64,000 nt of DNA from CAYWQB01 sp964460785 (GCA_964460785.1 CAYWQB010000001.1:620001-684000); one strand, 5' to 3'. Shown: positions 11,163-19,518, numbered from the stretch's first letter. Notes: a model not told the origin generated them from the sequence alone. Made by a program: numbers and translations.

Positions 11163-11810
11163 TTAAGAAATAAGGCTTTGTGCAGCCAAGACCCCAGCAC
11201 CCACAGCAGCTCCATCAAGGGTGAGGTTCACTCCTCGTTCAAAAGCTGTCGTTCTATAATCTTTCAAGTAGTCACTTGTAGCCTTTTTCAAAGCCTCGCA
11301 ATCCTGCTGTAAAGAACGCATAGCCTCTTCAGCTAAAGAAGTAATTTTTTGATAATCAACATCTTGCATAGCAGCCTGTGCTGCCACCTCCCGCACGCCC
11401 AAGTGATGAGCCCGCAAACGATCTATCGCTCGCTCAGAACCCACCTTGAGTTCTGGGCGCTCCTTCTCTCCCAACTTATGTCTTGGGTTTGCAAGATATG
11501 TTTTCTGAATAGGATACTCTGGGAGTGCCTGCTTTTCCTTTAGGACTTGCTGAAGATCTCTTCCTTTTTTCTCTCGAATTGCTGCTTGCAGCTCTTGCAT
11601 TTGCACAGACAAGTCTTGCATCGCTACCATAATAGACTGAGCTTGCTGATGCTGTGCAGGTTCATATCTAGAACTATCACTAAGGCGAGAAAAGGCTACT
11701 CGACCTCCCAAAAATGCCCCCGCAGCTTGAATTGCAAGGCGCGGTAAGCCCACCCATCTAGAAAGAGTATCAAAGCCAGTTGTAAGATAAGAGTTTGAAA
11801 GAGTTAGCAT
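11163..11810 (-). CDS. Uncharacterised coiled-coil protein with hydrophobic ends
   Basis: 215 residues if read from the ATG at 11810 (MLTLSNSYL); an in-frame ATG at 11849 would add 13 cysteine-rich residues and neither start has a strong ribosome site. A hydrophobic, Ala/Gly-rich stretch lies at about residues 20-38, then helical, Gln/Glu/Lys-rich sequence (about 45-190), then a second small hydrophobic stretch at the C-terminus (TLDGAAVGAGVLAAQ). It lies 59 nt after the next gene upstream and 143 nt before the giant Sel1 gene, all on the same strand. The layout of two hydrophobic patches around a helical middle is shared with the two genes upstream. I do not recognise the family. A secreted or inclusion-membrane role is conceivable for a chlamydia but is only an inference. 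Confidence 0.7.
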   Translation of the reverse strand: MLTLSNSYLTTGFDTLSRWVGLPRLAIQAAGAFLGGRVAFSRLSDSSRYEPAQHQQAQSIMVAMQDLSVQMQELQAAIREKKGRDLQQVLKEKQALPEYPIQKTYLANPRHKLGEKERPELKVGSERAIDRLRAHHLGVREVAAQAAMQDVDYQKITSLAEEAMRSLQQDCEALKKATSDYLKDYRTTAFERGVNLTLDGAAVGAGVLAAQSLIS

Positions 11811-11868
11811 ATTGTAATAGCAAAAAAGGGATGCGCATATTTTACACACATCCCACTAAAATTCAATA

Positions 11869-12717
11869 CTATACGTTTATATTTGCTCTAACCTGTGCAA
11901 CGACACCAGGCAAAGCTTCCACGCCTCGCACTCCCAAGCTATACAGTTGTGTACCGGCTAAGATAGCCCCTCCAACAATACTGCTCGCTCCAATTGTGCG
12001 TAGGCCCAGCTTAGAGGCCATACTAAACTGCGTATTTGGATGAGCTTCTCGGTAGGCAGTTATACTTTCATTGAGCTGTCGAATAGGACCCTTAATATGC
12101 ATATCCATCACTGTGCTCATGTTATGGGAGCCTTCAGATGAAAGATCTTTTTTTAGCTCCGTAACACTCTCTTCCCATAGCTTATTTAAGGGGTTGCCTC
12201 CTGCTTCTAGCTGGGCATCTTCTGACGCTTTAGAAAGAGCATCAAATGAAGGCCGCAAAGACACAGTCAACACATCACACTGAGCGACCAAGTCTTTCTT
12301 TGCTTGAGTCAACTCCTCTTGTAGTTTGCTCACTTTTTCTGAAGATCCCTCTTCATCCTTTTTGGTCAGTGCAGAAATTTCATCTTCCTTCTTTGATAGT
12401 GCATGCGCCGCTACTTCAAGAGACTTAAATCCAGCAAAAACTTTTGAAGCTCCATTCAGAATAGCCCCTTCGTCAGAAGCTTTAGAAAAAACACGAGCCC
12501 CGACCCATACAGCTCCAAGGCCAAGCGTTGCTTCAGAAGCCTCTCGCATCACAGGGTCAACTCCCCCATAAAGCTCAATGGCTTGTGAAGCAGCAGCCTG
12601 TGCTCTTTCTAAGCTGCTATTCGCGCATACTGCAGGAGCTGAAACACAAGTCTGTGCTTGGGATAGAAAGTTTTTTCCTGCTTGTAGAGCTTGATTGGCT
12701 ATAGATGTGAGATGCAT
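11869..12717 (-). CDS. Uncharacterised coiled-coil protein, second of three
   Basis: 282 residues from the ATG at 12717 (MHLTSIANQ), chosen because GGAGGG lies 5 nt upstream; a start at 12735 would place that ribosome site inside the gene. The N-terminal third is Ala-rich and amphipathic. Residues of about 75-115 are weakly hydrophobic and a Lys/Glu-rich coiled coil (ALSKKEDEISALTKKDEEG and following) comes after. The C-terminus carries a Gly/Ala-rich hydrophobic stretch (TIGASSIVGGAILAGTQLY). No known domain, catalytic motif or cleavable signal peptide was recognised. The arrangement resembles its two neighbours, so the three may be diverged paralogues or a functional set. Confidence 0.75.
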   Translation of the reverse strand: MHLTSIANQALQAGKNFLSQAQTCVSAPAVCANSSLERAQAAASQAIELYGGVDPVMREASEATLGLGAVWVGARVFSKASDEGAILNGASKVFAGFKSLEVAAHALSKKEDEISALTKKDEEGSSEKVSKLQEELTQAKKDLVAQCDVLTVSLRPSFDALSKASEDAQLEAGGNPLNKLWEESVTELKKDLSSEGSHNMSTVMDMHIKGPIRQLNESITAYREAHPNTQFSMASKLGLRTIGASSIVGGAILAGTQLYSLGVRGVEALPGVVAQVRANINV

Positions 12718-12824
12718 ATACACCCTCCATTTCAATGGTTTTTTTGAAAATTAGAGCCAATCTAGCGAACGATCAAATGCAAATCAACACAAAAATAAAT
12801 TTAATTTAAACTTACAACAAGAAT

Positions 12825-12861
12825 AAAAAAAAGACCCTTCAAGCAAACATCCGAGTGGTCT
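12825..12861 (-). terminator. Possible intrinsic terminator overlapping the stop of the coiled-coil gene
   Basis: Reading the minus strand, AGACC (12857-12861) can pair with GGTCT (12832-12836) across a 20-nt loop and is followed by eight T residues (12825-12832). The stem is short and overlaps the stop codon at 12839, so this is only a weak candidate. Confidence 0.35.
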
Positions 12862-13873
12862 GCTGAACCCAGACAAAAGACCGAGAGGCTAGGCTTGGAG
12901 AGACCGTATAAGTAAAGACTCCCACCCCAAAAGCAATAATCCCTATCCCCACCAACGTATGAAGAGCCTGCAAGGAGCGATGCTTGATCCAGTGTTTACT
13001 TTCGTACTCTGAGCGCTGGCTTCTAAAATCTTCAATACCTCTTTGAACTTTACCAAGAGCAGATTCAAAGCGCGCATCCATTTCCCGTTTTACGCTTTCA
13101 AACTGGACTTCAGCCCCAGACCGAACACCTTGAAGAAGAGAGTGTTCATCAGCAAAAAGCAACTGTGAAACCTCACTATAAAACTGCTTAACAAAAGAGC
13201 CAAATGGAAGCCCATCCACCTGAACTTTTGCCAGATCTTCTACACGAAGCAAAGCGGAAAGACTGCTTGCCTGTGACTCAAGCTGCCCTCGCAATACCCG
13301 AAGCTGCTCTTCCAAAGACTTTGCTTTACGATCCTGCTTTTGCTTACTATTTTGAAGCCTTGACTCTGCTAAAAGAGAAAGCTCTCCAGGCACTCCAGAC
13401 AGCTTATCTACAACATTTTGAGCGACCTTTTTCATCTTGGGATCATCTTGTTCGAGTCCCACTTGTGGATGGTCTGCGACTTCGCGCACAAGCTCTTCCA
13501 CTTTTTGCTGCAAAGGAACGGTCTGCTCTCTATTATTGCTCTCTTCCACATAGCGTGCAGAGCGAGCTTCCTGATATTCAGTCACATAGATCTCTAGATT
13601 TTCACATTTCTTTTTTGCAGCTTCGAGCCTTTGAAGGACAAAAGTTCCCACTTGAACTTCTTTTGGCTCTGTGAATGTGCGGGCAATATAACGTACCCCA
13701 TAGCCAACCACTCCCAAGCTCAAGCCCCCCTGAATGACGGGTGCCATATAAGGTGTCTGCATCATGCGTTGCCCAACTGCGTAGATACGCTGAAAAAGAG
13801 GCTGTAAATAGGGCCTTGTACTTTGCCATACACTGCTTAAAGGCTGCATAGAGACAGACGAAATAGAGCTCAC
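12839..13873 (-). CDS. Uncharacterised coiled-coil membrane-associated protein, third of three
   Basis: 344 residues from a GTG at 13873; AGG lies 7 nt upstream, and an ATG at 13849 is an alternative. A hydrophobic segment occurs at about residues 45-65 (PVIQGGLSLGVVGYGV), a long charged helical region with coiled-coil character covers about 75-295, and a stronger transmembrane segment lies near the C-terminus (LVGIGIIAFGVGVFTY, about 310-326). This would place the coiled coil between two membrane-interacting segments. There is no signal peptide or recognisable domain. It is divergent from the glycosyltransferase at 14002 across an AT-rich 128-nt gap. Its function is unknown. Type III-secreted or inclusion-membrane proteins of chlamydiae can look like this, but the sequence does not prove it. 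Confidence 0.8.
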   Translation of the reverse strand: MSSISSVSMQPLSSVWQSTRPYLQPLFQRIYAVGQRMMQTPYMAPVIQGGLSLGVVGYGVRYIARTFTEPKEVQVGTFVLQRLEAAKKKCENLEIYVTEYQEARSARYVEESNNREQTVPLQQKVEELVREVADHPQVGLEQDDPKMKKVAQNVVDKLSGVPGELSLLAESRLQNSKQKQDRKAKSLEEQLRVLRGQLESQASSLSALLRVEDLAKVQVDGLPFGSFVKQFYSEVSQLLFADEHSLLQGVRSGAEVQFESVKREMDARFESALGKVQRGIEDFRSQRSEYESKHWIKHRSLQALHTLVGIGIIAFGVGVFTYTVSPSLASRSFVWVQQTTRMFA

Positions 13874-14001
13874 AGGATTACCTATTAAAAAAAGACAAAT
13901 GAAAAGTAAAGAAAATATACTAACAAGGCATATTCATTTCTTGCACCAAAAAAACTATTAAGACAAAAGCATAAACAAATACCATTTATATACTAGGCAC
14001 C

Positions 14002-14847
14002 ATGCATAAAACCTCTTCCCAAGACTGGAAAAAGCTAGAAGAGTTTGCTCAAAAGCAAGCTCCCCTTGAAGAGCTTCATCAGAAGTCCTTTTCGATTATT
14101 ATCCCCACCTATAATTGCTCTGAGCTTATCGGGGTCACGATTGAAAGAATCCTAGCCCAATCGTACCAGCAATATGAAGTGCTTGTTATTGATGCGAATT
14201 CAAAAGACCAAACACGAGAAATTGTATTAGGTTTCCAAAACAGTAAAGTGAAGTTATATACAGTGGGTCAATACAATCGCTTTAAGATGTTGAATAAAGG
14301 CCTCTCCCTTGCAGGGGGTGAGTATGTAAATTTTCTTTTCCCTGGAGACTACTATCGCTCCAACTTTACTTTGAGTCATATTTGTTCCATTGCTTGGGAG
14401 TCAAACTCTTCAGAGTTAATTTATGCTGGCTCTATCTTGCGTTACCCTCGCTCTGAGCCTATTCCCTTTTTTCACTCTTTAACAAAGAAAAATTTAAAAA
14501 AAGCCATCCAGCCCTCGACCCTTCCCTCATGCTGGTTTCTAACCTCGACACTAAAAAAAATTGGCAAATTCGACCCAAGCTACCAATATCGCTCAGCTCT
14601 TGACCTGTTTTGCCGATTTTATCTCGTATATAAGGGCAGCATAGCTCAAACCAAGCGGTTTCTTATTGATAGAGACAAGCAAGCCATTCCTCAAAAAAAT
14701 ATTTTTATCCGATTTAAGGACACTTGCAAAATTCTTTACCGTTACTTTGGGTTTTTGGGAATTTGCCAGTGGCTACTGACCACAAAAGACTGGCGTGTTC
14801 TTTGGACATACTGGGCACTAAAGGTCCGACGTATCTTTGTCCAGTAA
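14002..14847 (+). CDS. Family 2 glycosyltransferase
   Basis: 281 residues with a GT-A fold N-terminus: SIIIPTYNCSELI at about 31-43, then IERILAQSYQQYEVLVIDANSKD, typical of GT2 enzymes that move a sugar from a nucleotide-sugar donor. The usual second acidic motif appears as FPGDYY near residue 112. A C-terminal basic tail (KVRRIFVQ) could associate with the membrane, but no clear transmembrane segment is seen. It stands alone between the divergent coiled-coil gene and rpmH. A TATACT box lies only 7 nt before the ATG, with a weak AGG just upstream of the start. Acceptor and donor cannot be told from the sequence; a role in LPS or another surface glycan is a guess. Confidence 0.85.
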   Translation: MHKTSSQDWKKLEEFAQKQAPLEELHQKSFSIIIPTYNCSELIGVTIERILAQSYQQYEVLVIDANSKDQTREIVLGFQNSKVKLYTVGQYNRFKMLNKGLSLAGGEYVNFLFPGDYYRSNFTLSHICSIAWESNSSELIYAGSILRYPRSEPIPFFHSLTKKNLKKAIQPSTLPSCWFLTSTLKKIGKFDPSYQYRSALDLFCRFYLVYKGSIAQTKRFLIDRDKQAIPQKNIFIRFKDTCKILYRYFGFLGICQWLLTTKDWRVLWTYWALKVRRIFVQ

Positions 14848-14854
14848 AAGCCAA

Positions 14855-14884
14855 TTGCCAGAATTTCCCACTCTATTCTATACT
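14855..14884 (+). promoter_or_regulatory. Sigma-70-type promoter for rpmH-rnpA
   Basis: TTGCCA (14855-14860) and TATACT (14879-14884) are separated by 18 nt and lie 39 nt before the rpmH start, which has GAGGAG 6 nt upstream. Both hexamers match the consensus at five of six positions or close to it. Confidence 0.65.
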
Positions 14885-14923
14885 GTTTTTCCAATAAATT
14901 AACATTTGGATGAGGAGACACCC

Positions 14924-15058
14924 GTGAAGCGCACGTATCAACCTAGTAAGCGCCGCCGCAAATCAACTTTTGGTTTCCGCAAGCGCATGAGTACTGCAAG
15001 CGGCCGTAAAATCATTAACCGTAGAAGGAAGCGGGGACGCAAAGTATTAAGTGCATAA
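14924..15058 (+). CDS. rpmH: Ribosomal protein bL34
   Basis: A 44-residue, extremely basic protein beginning (GTG) with VKRTYQPSKRRRKSTFGFRK and ending RGRKVLSA, the conserved bL34 sequence. It is a component of the large ribosomal subunit. The start is fixed by the invariant KRTYQPS N-terminus and the GAGGAG ribosome site. Its last codons overlap the presumed start of rnpA, the usual rpmH-rnpA pairing in bacteria. Confidence 0.97.
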   Translation: MKRTYQPSKRRRKSTFGFRKRMSTASGRKIINRRRKRGRKVLSA

Positions 15059-15423
15059 ACTGCTCCTTTCCTAAATCCCGGCGCCTTCTATCTAGCTATG
15101 AGTTTCGCAAAGCTCTTTCTTCAGCCAGGCGCCGTGTAGGGCAATACCTTGTCATCGACATTTCGACTAAATCGTCTTCGCATCCCCGCATTGGCATTGC
15201 CGCCTCAAAAAGATTTGGTGGAGCTGTACAGCGCAACCGCTTTAAACGCTTAGTCAGAGAAGTTTTTCGCCGCCATTACTCTGCACTCCCAGAAAAGACA
15301 GAAATTGTTGTGCGCCCCCGCAAAAGAGCTAGTAAAGCGAGCTTTTTTGATTTAGAAACAGAATATTTGGCACTACTGGAGAGAAATGCAGATGGAGAGA
15401 GGGGTAGCCAAGAACATTGCTAA
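15046..15423 (+). CDS. rnpA: Ribonuclease P protein component, with a non-canonical start codon
   Basis: The protein subunit of RNase P, which helps the RNA subunit remove tRNA 5' leaders. The reading frame contains the family signature RNRFKRLVREVFR preceded by PRIGIAASKRFGGAVQ and an N-terminal FPKSRRLLSSYEFRKAL, so the gene is intact. This frame has a stop (TAG) inside rpmH and no ATG, GTG or TTG between that stop and the conserved N-terminus. The most plausible start is ATT at 15046-15048, 8 nt after GGGGA, giving 125 residues, normal for RnpA; ATA at 15055 is another option. The start lies inside the last codons of rpmH (13-nt overlap), which points to translational coupling. Its end overlaps the next small gene. 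Confidence 0.88.
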   Translation: MKCINCSFPKSRRLLSSYEFRKALSSARRRVGQYLVIDISTKSSSHPRIGIAASKRFGGAVQRNRFKRLVREVFRRHYSALPEKTEIVVRPRKRASKASFFDLETEYLALLERNADGERGSQEHC

Positions 15424-15574
15424 GGGGATTCTATATTCAGGATGGGGCACCCTTTTCATTCTTGGATTCTTGATTCCCAATAATTATTATATGATCTTCC
15501 GTATGACAGGCATTCTCCTTTCTGTCCTTGGAGCATTCTTACTGCTTGCTTTCTCTAGGAAAAAGGAGCGCTAG
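15386..15574 (+). CDS. Small two-helix membrane protein between rnpA and the helicase
   Basis: 62 residues with two hydrophobic segments, about 16-30 and 36-56, and a basic C-terminal tail (SRKKER), suggesting a hairpin in the inner membrane with both ends cytoplasmic. GGAG lies just upstream of the ATG at 15386, inside the 3' end of rnpA. Its stop codon shares a base with the GTG start of the helicase gene (TAGTG), so it sits in a coupled operon. It is not a YidD or YidC homologue, which often follow rnpA in other bacteria. Function unknown. Confidence 0.75.
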   Translation: MQMERGVAKNIAKGILYSGWGTLFILGFLIPNNYYMIFRMTGILLSVLGAFLLLAFSRKKER

Positions 15575-17553
15575 TGTCTCTTACCCTCACCCACTTAAAT
15601 GATGAGCAGCGCAAAGCCGTTGAAGCAACAGAGGGACGACTACTGATTCTTGCTGGAGCAGGAAGTGGAAAAACTCTTGTTCTTACAACACGAATTGCTT
15701 ACTTACTCTCTCAAGGCGTATCTCCCTCCTCTATTCTAGGGTTAACTTTTACTAATAAGGCAGCTAGTGAAATGCGAGAGCGTGTGGCAAAGCTCACCAG
15801 CCCTAGCTCTGCAAAGCTTTTGACCTTAAGTACGTTTCATAGCTTTTGTATGCGCATTCTACGCAAACACATCCACCTCCTTGGTTATACACAAAAGTTT
15901 TCGCTTTATGATGAGAAAGACCTTGAGCGGATCATTGATAATATTATTCATGAAAAGCTGGATCAACCAAGCAAGCTTCCCTCTACACATAAGACAAAAA
16001 AAATCATTATGCAGGCCCGAGGGAAGGGATTAGACAGTGAAGAGATCTCTGATACTTCCTCGCCTTGGCACCAACAGTTTGCTCGAGAAGTATTTAAGCA
16101 GCTACGCCAGTCACTGCGCGCCTACAACGCTCTTGATTTTGATGATTTACTCTTTTTAACTGTGGAGCTTTTTGAGCGACATCCAGAGGTGCTTGCCCAA
16201 TACCAGAAGCAATATCGATACATCATGATCGATGAATATCAAGACACGAACCCTATTCAATATAAGATCGCTTCTTTACTTAGTCAGCGCTACCAAAACC
16301 TATGTGTCGTAGGTGATGATGACCAATCGATTTATGGGTGGCGCGGTGCCTGCGTTGACCACATTCTCACATTTGAGAGTGACCATGTCATTAAATTAGA
16401 ACAGAACTACCGCTCGACAAATACCATTTTGCAAGCGGCCAATGCTGTCATTGCTAATAATAAACAGCGACATGGAAAGACCTTATGGAGTCAGAAATCG
16501 TCAGCTGACAAAATCGAAATTTTTCATGCTCCTAATGAACTAAAAGAGGTTGAGGCCGTTCTTTATCGCCTCGTACATTTAAAAGAGCAAAAGGGATTAC
16601 GCTGGAAAGATATTGCCATTCTTTATCGCTCTAACCACCTTTCTAGAGCATTTGAGACAGCTCTAATGCGTTTCCCTTGGAAAAACCATGGCAGAATTAT
16701 CCGAGGAATCCCTTACAAGGTATTTGGAGGCACCGAATTTTACCTCCGCAAAGAGGTGCAAGACCTCTTTGCCTACCTTAAGGTCATTGAAAATCCGCAA
16801 GATCAAGCTTCTCTTTTACGCATCATCAACTATCCTCGCAGAGGCATTGGAGATAAGCTTCTTTCTTACCTTACCGAAACGAATCGAGCTGAAAATTGCT
16901 CCCTTTGGTCTGTCATTACACGCACTATTCAATCTCCTCCTGAGGGAATTGGCCCTAAAGCGATTGAATCTCTTCGAGAATTTTATACCCTTTTACAAGA
17001 AGGGAAAAACCTTTTTGCCTCCTTCCCCTTACGAGACGCATGTCAGAAGTTCATGGAAGCTCTAGACTTAGAAAGCGCTTTAGAAAAAGAGTCTAATAAT
17101 AGCCGCGTCTTTGAAATGAAAAAAGAGAATGTCGGTGAAGTGCTTTCCTCTCTTGAGGAGTATTCCATGGAAAACCCCGAGGGAGACCTCGCTGAGTTTC
17201 TTACGCAGACTCTTTTACAAGATAATTATATGAATAAAAAGCGCTCTCAGCAGCAAGATGATTGCTTGCAAATGATGACCTTTCACAGCTCCAAAGGATT
17301 GGAATTTCCTGCCTGCTTTCTTGTGGGCTTGGAAGACCACATCATTCCTCATGAACGGAGCTTAAAAGAGACTGGTATTGATGAAGAGAGGCGCCTCATG
17401 TATGTCGCGATCACACGCGCGAAGCAGTGGCTCACCATTAGTATGGCTCAAACGCGTAAACGCATGGGGAAAAACTATGCAAGCAAGCCATCTAGATTTT
17501 TATTTGAAATAGATAATAAGCACCTAAATGTAACTCGTTGGGATGATGTCTAA
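15574..17553 (+). CDS. pcrA: Superfamily 1A DNA helicase, PcrA/UvrD/Rep type
   Basis: 659 residues with all superfamily 1 helicase motifs in order: GAGSGKT (28-34, Walker A), GLTFTNKAASEM (56-67), IDEYQDTNP (219-227, Walker B), GDDDQSIYGWRGA (247-259), QNYRST, and near the C-terminus TFHSSKGLEF and RLMYVAITRAK. It unwinds DNA 3'-5' using ATP in repair and replication. It starts at GTG with GGAG 5 nt upstream, overlapping the stop of the small membrane protein by one base. It lacks the roughly 60-residue C-terminal extension of longer UvrD proteins. Rep, PcrA and UvrD are hard to separate on sequence alone. Confidence 0.93.
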   Translation: MSLTLTHLNDEQRKAVEATEGRLLILAGAGSGKTLVLTTRIAYLLSQGVSPSSILGLTFTNKAASEMRERVAKLTSPSSAKLLTLSTFHSFCMRILRKHIHLLGYTQKFSLYDEKDLERIIDNIIHEKLDQPSKLPSTHKTKKIIMQARGKGLDSEEISDTSSPWHQQFAREVFKQLRQSLRAYNALDFDDLLFLTVELFERHPEVLAQYQKQYRYIMIDEYQDTNPIQYKIASLLSQRYQNLCVVGDDDQSIYGWRGACVDHILTFESDHVIKLEQNYRSTNTILQAANAVIANNKQRHGKTLWSQKSSADKIEIFHAPNELKEVEAVLYRLVHLKEQKGLRWKDIAILYRSNHLSRAFETALMRFPWKNHGRIIRGIPYKVFGGTEFYLRKEVQDLFAYLKVIENPQDQASLLRIINYPRRGIGDKLLSYLTETNRAENCSLWSVITRTIQSPPEGIGPKAIESLREFYTLLQEGKNLFASFPLRDACQKFMEALDLESALEKESNNSRVFEMKKENVGEVLSSLEEYSMENPEGDLAEFLTQTLLQDNYMNKKRSQQQDDCLQMMTFHSSKGLEFPACFLVGLEDHIIPHERSLKETGIDEERRLMYVAITRAKQWLTISMAQTRKRMGKNYASKPSRFLFEIDNKHLNVTRWDDV

Positions 17554-17986
17554 GCATCTTCTTTTCTTTTTACAGGGCAATTGGAGTGTAAACAAACAGT
17601 TTATTCTTCTTCCCTCACATGCAAAGAGCTCTATGCAGGGCTCTGCACAGGGCACACTCAAATCGACACACACCGTCCTTTTTCAAGAGTCTTTAGAGGG
17701 GTCATGCGGAAGCTATACAGGTCGCTCCTCAAGTTTTTTAAGCTATAACTTTGTAGAAAAAACTCCTCAAGTATGGAAAAGAGGAGAGCTCTTCCATACC
17801 TTGCATCACTCTCTTCCCTTTACGATGATTCGTCACATATGTGGAAAAGACTTTTATTTTGGGCTCTATGTTTTTGATTTTGAAAAGAACAGCTTCTCTA
17901 TCTGCTGGAAAGTCAAAGGTCCTAGCAAAAACTACCTACTTCAAAGCCACTACAAAAAAATCAGCGAACCTCAACCTCTTCCCTAA
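17543..17986 (+). CDS. DUF6314-like protein
   Basis: 147 residues. An N-terminal FFLQGNWSVNKQF is followed by alternating strand-like segments with Gly-rich turns, and a C-terminal half with HICGKDFYFGLYVF and KVKGPSKNYLLQSHYKK. The spacing of G.W, H.C..D.Y and GP.K.Y agrees with my memory of the DUF6314 family, small beta-rich proteins resembling lipocalin-like barrels of unknown function. It overlaps the end of the helicase gene by 11 nt and the 3' end of the convergent thioredoxin gene by 26 nt. The ATG at 17543 is followed by a second ATG (17546). Confidence 0.65.
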   Translation: MMSKHLLFFLQGNWSVNKQFILLPSHAKSSMQGSAQGTLKSTHTVLFQESLEGSCGSYTGRSSSFLSYNFVEKTPQVWKRGELFHTLHHSLPFTMIRHICGKDFYFGLYVFDFEKNSFSICWKVKGPSKNYLLQSHYKKISEPQPLP

Positions 17987-18980
17987 GAAAGCGTAAGGCT
18001 TCTTCAATATCAAACTGCAACTCTTCAGGGGCCTGAATCTTTGCAAGTTCCGCATAACGAATAGCCTCAGAAAAGTCACTCACATCCGAATAATACTGAG
18101 AAATAACCATATGCACTTTCCATGCATTCTCAGCATCTTGCTCTCCATACTTGTCTAAAAAATCAAGAAGAGGCTTTAAAATTTCCTGGCTATTTGCCTC
18201 TTGATTATACTTTTCCTGAAAATCCAACACAGCCAAGAAGCGTGCATTATTTACATGTAACTCTAAATGAGGGTCTAATAAGCGCTGCCGAATATACTTG
18301 GCCTCTTCAGTATAAAGCTCTCCCCTGTCCACAAGAAGGCGGTACTTCTCTGTCAGGAAATGCCCTTTCGTATCTTTTTCTACTCCCAGGTTTAAAAACC
18401 TTTCGCTATCACTCTCCCTTTGCAAAGCAACAGACTTCTCATATAAGTGCCAAAGATCATCAACTTCTATATTTTCTGTAGAGAAGTTCGCTACGGCCCT
18501 CTCATACTCCTGGCAGTCTTTTACTAGTGCATCCATGTGCTGCACATACTTGTCAGCCCCACCCTCTTGATAACCTGTCTTCGCTATCACTTGCTCTTTA
18601 GGGTTAATCAGAACCACAGAGGGAAACCCTTTTGCTTTATAGCGATTTTTCAATAGTTGGTAGTCATGAAAAACAGCTGTATTACTCTTCAGATCTAACC
18701 GAAAATCGATTTTCAAAAAGACGTATTGATCAGAAAGAGCTTGAGCAAAAGCTGGCTGAGAAAGGACCTCCTGTTCAAATTTTTGACACCAAGCACACCA
18801 ATCTGAACCTGTAAAAAGAATAAAGAGAGGTTTACTGCTTTTTGAGGCCTCTTGCAAAGCATATTCATATTGCTTATGCCACTGGATCTTGGGTTTTGCA
18901 GAGAGAGGTGCCCCTTCCTCCTGTGCAAAAAGAGACCCTACTGCAATCAATAAAACGGAAAAAAGGGTAGTAAGTTTCAT
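17961..18980 (-). CDS. Exported thioredoxin-like protein with a helical repeat C-terminus
   Basis: 339 residues from the ATG at 18980, chosen because a signal peptide (MKLTTLFSVLLIAVGSLFA) starts there and GGGAG lies 5-8 nt upstream; a start at 19073 would bury it behind 31 residues. A thioredoxin fold covers about 32-160, with the redox motif WCAWC (C62 and C65) and the cis-proline region GFPSVVLINP. The remaining half is helical and TPR-like (for example YYSDVSDFSEAIRYAELAK near the end). It probably acts in the periplasm in disulfide reduction or isomerisation, which fits the disulfide-rich chlamydial envelope. C. trachomatis has a thioredoxin disulfide isomerase at the matching place in its gene order. 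Confidence 0.85.
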   Translation of the reverse strand: MKLTTLFSVLLIAVGSLFAQEEGAPLSAKPKIQWHKQYEYALQEASKSSKPLFILFTGSDWCAWCQKFEQEVLSQPAFAQALSDQYVFLKIDFRLDLKSNTAVFHDYQLLKNRYKAKGFPSVVLINPKEQVIAKTGYQEGGADKYVQHMDALVKDCQEYERAVANFSTENIEVDDLWHLYEKSVALQRESDSERFLNLGVEKDTKGHFLTEKYRLLVDRGELYTEEAKYIRQRLLDPHLELHVNNARFLAVLDFQEKYNQEANSQEILKPLLDFLDKYGEQDAENAWKVHMVISQYYSDVSDFSEAIRYAELAKIQAPEELQFDIEEALRFLREEVEVR

Positions 18981-19059
18981 AGTATCTCTCCCTGTCCAAT
19001 TGCATTCTTTGAGAGCAAAAACTAAACTATTCTCACTAACAAAATGCCTGAATAGTTCA

Positions 19060-19518
19060 ATGTTGCCGACCATAGTCTATCGACACCGAAAAGAAAATAA
19101 AAAAAAATGTTCCCTACAACCCCTCATTAACCGCTCTGATCTCTTATTTTATTCTTACCCTGACCCTCTTGATATAGACCTTAGCTCACATATCCTCCTG
19201 ACAATTGATGCTCCCCCCCTATCTATGCAGGATGCAAAGCTTGGCCTACTGCTTCTTGATGGCACATGGCGTTATGCAGAGAAAATGGAACATCGAGTTC
19301 TGTCTGAAAATCCCTCTATTCGCAAACGCTCTCTCCCTGGCTCTTACCGTACAGCTTACCCCCGTACTCAAACAGGATGCTTAGACCCTGAACGCGGACT
19401 AGCCTCTGTGGAAGCCCTTTTCTTAGCTTACCACTTAACAGGCCGGAGCACAGAGGGACTTCTAGACCACTACTATTGGAAAGACTCCTTCTTAGAGATC
19501 AATAAAATAAAAAAATAA
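19060..19518 (+). CDS. Tsr3/DTW-like aminocarboxypropyltransferase family protein
   Basis: 152 residues from the ATG at 19060 (MLPTIVYRHRKENKKKCSL). The N-terminal R..KENKKKCS..PL resembles the Tsr3 motif around a conserved KKC, and LLLLDGTWRYAEKM (about residues 66-79) is the D-x-[TS]-W region shared by the DTW and Tsr3 families. GCLDPERGLASVEALFLAYHLTG matches the C-terminal part of the fold. Known members transfer the 3-amino-3-carboxypropyl group of S-adenosylmethionine to rRNA or tRNA uridines; the RNA target here is unknown. The frame also runs upstream to 18889 opposite the thioredoxin signal peptide, but that extension shows no family similarity. No good ribosome site is visible. Confidence 0.65.
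   Translation: MLPTIVYRHRKENKKKCSLQPLINRSDLLFYSYPDPLDIDLSSHILLTIDAPPLSMQDAKLGLLLLDGTWRYAEKMEHRVLSENPSIRKRSLPGSYRTAYPRTQTGCLDPERGLASVEALFLAYHLTGRSTEGLLDHYYWKDSFLEINKIKK

Noticed and set aside
18889..19059. N-terminal extension of the Tsr3/DTW-like gene
   Set aside because: It is antisense to the thioredoxin signal peptide and has no similarity to the family; the ATG at 19060 starts the conserved part.
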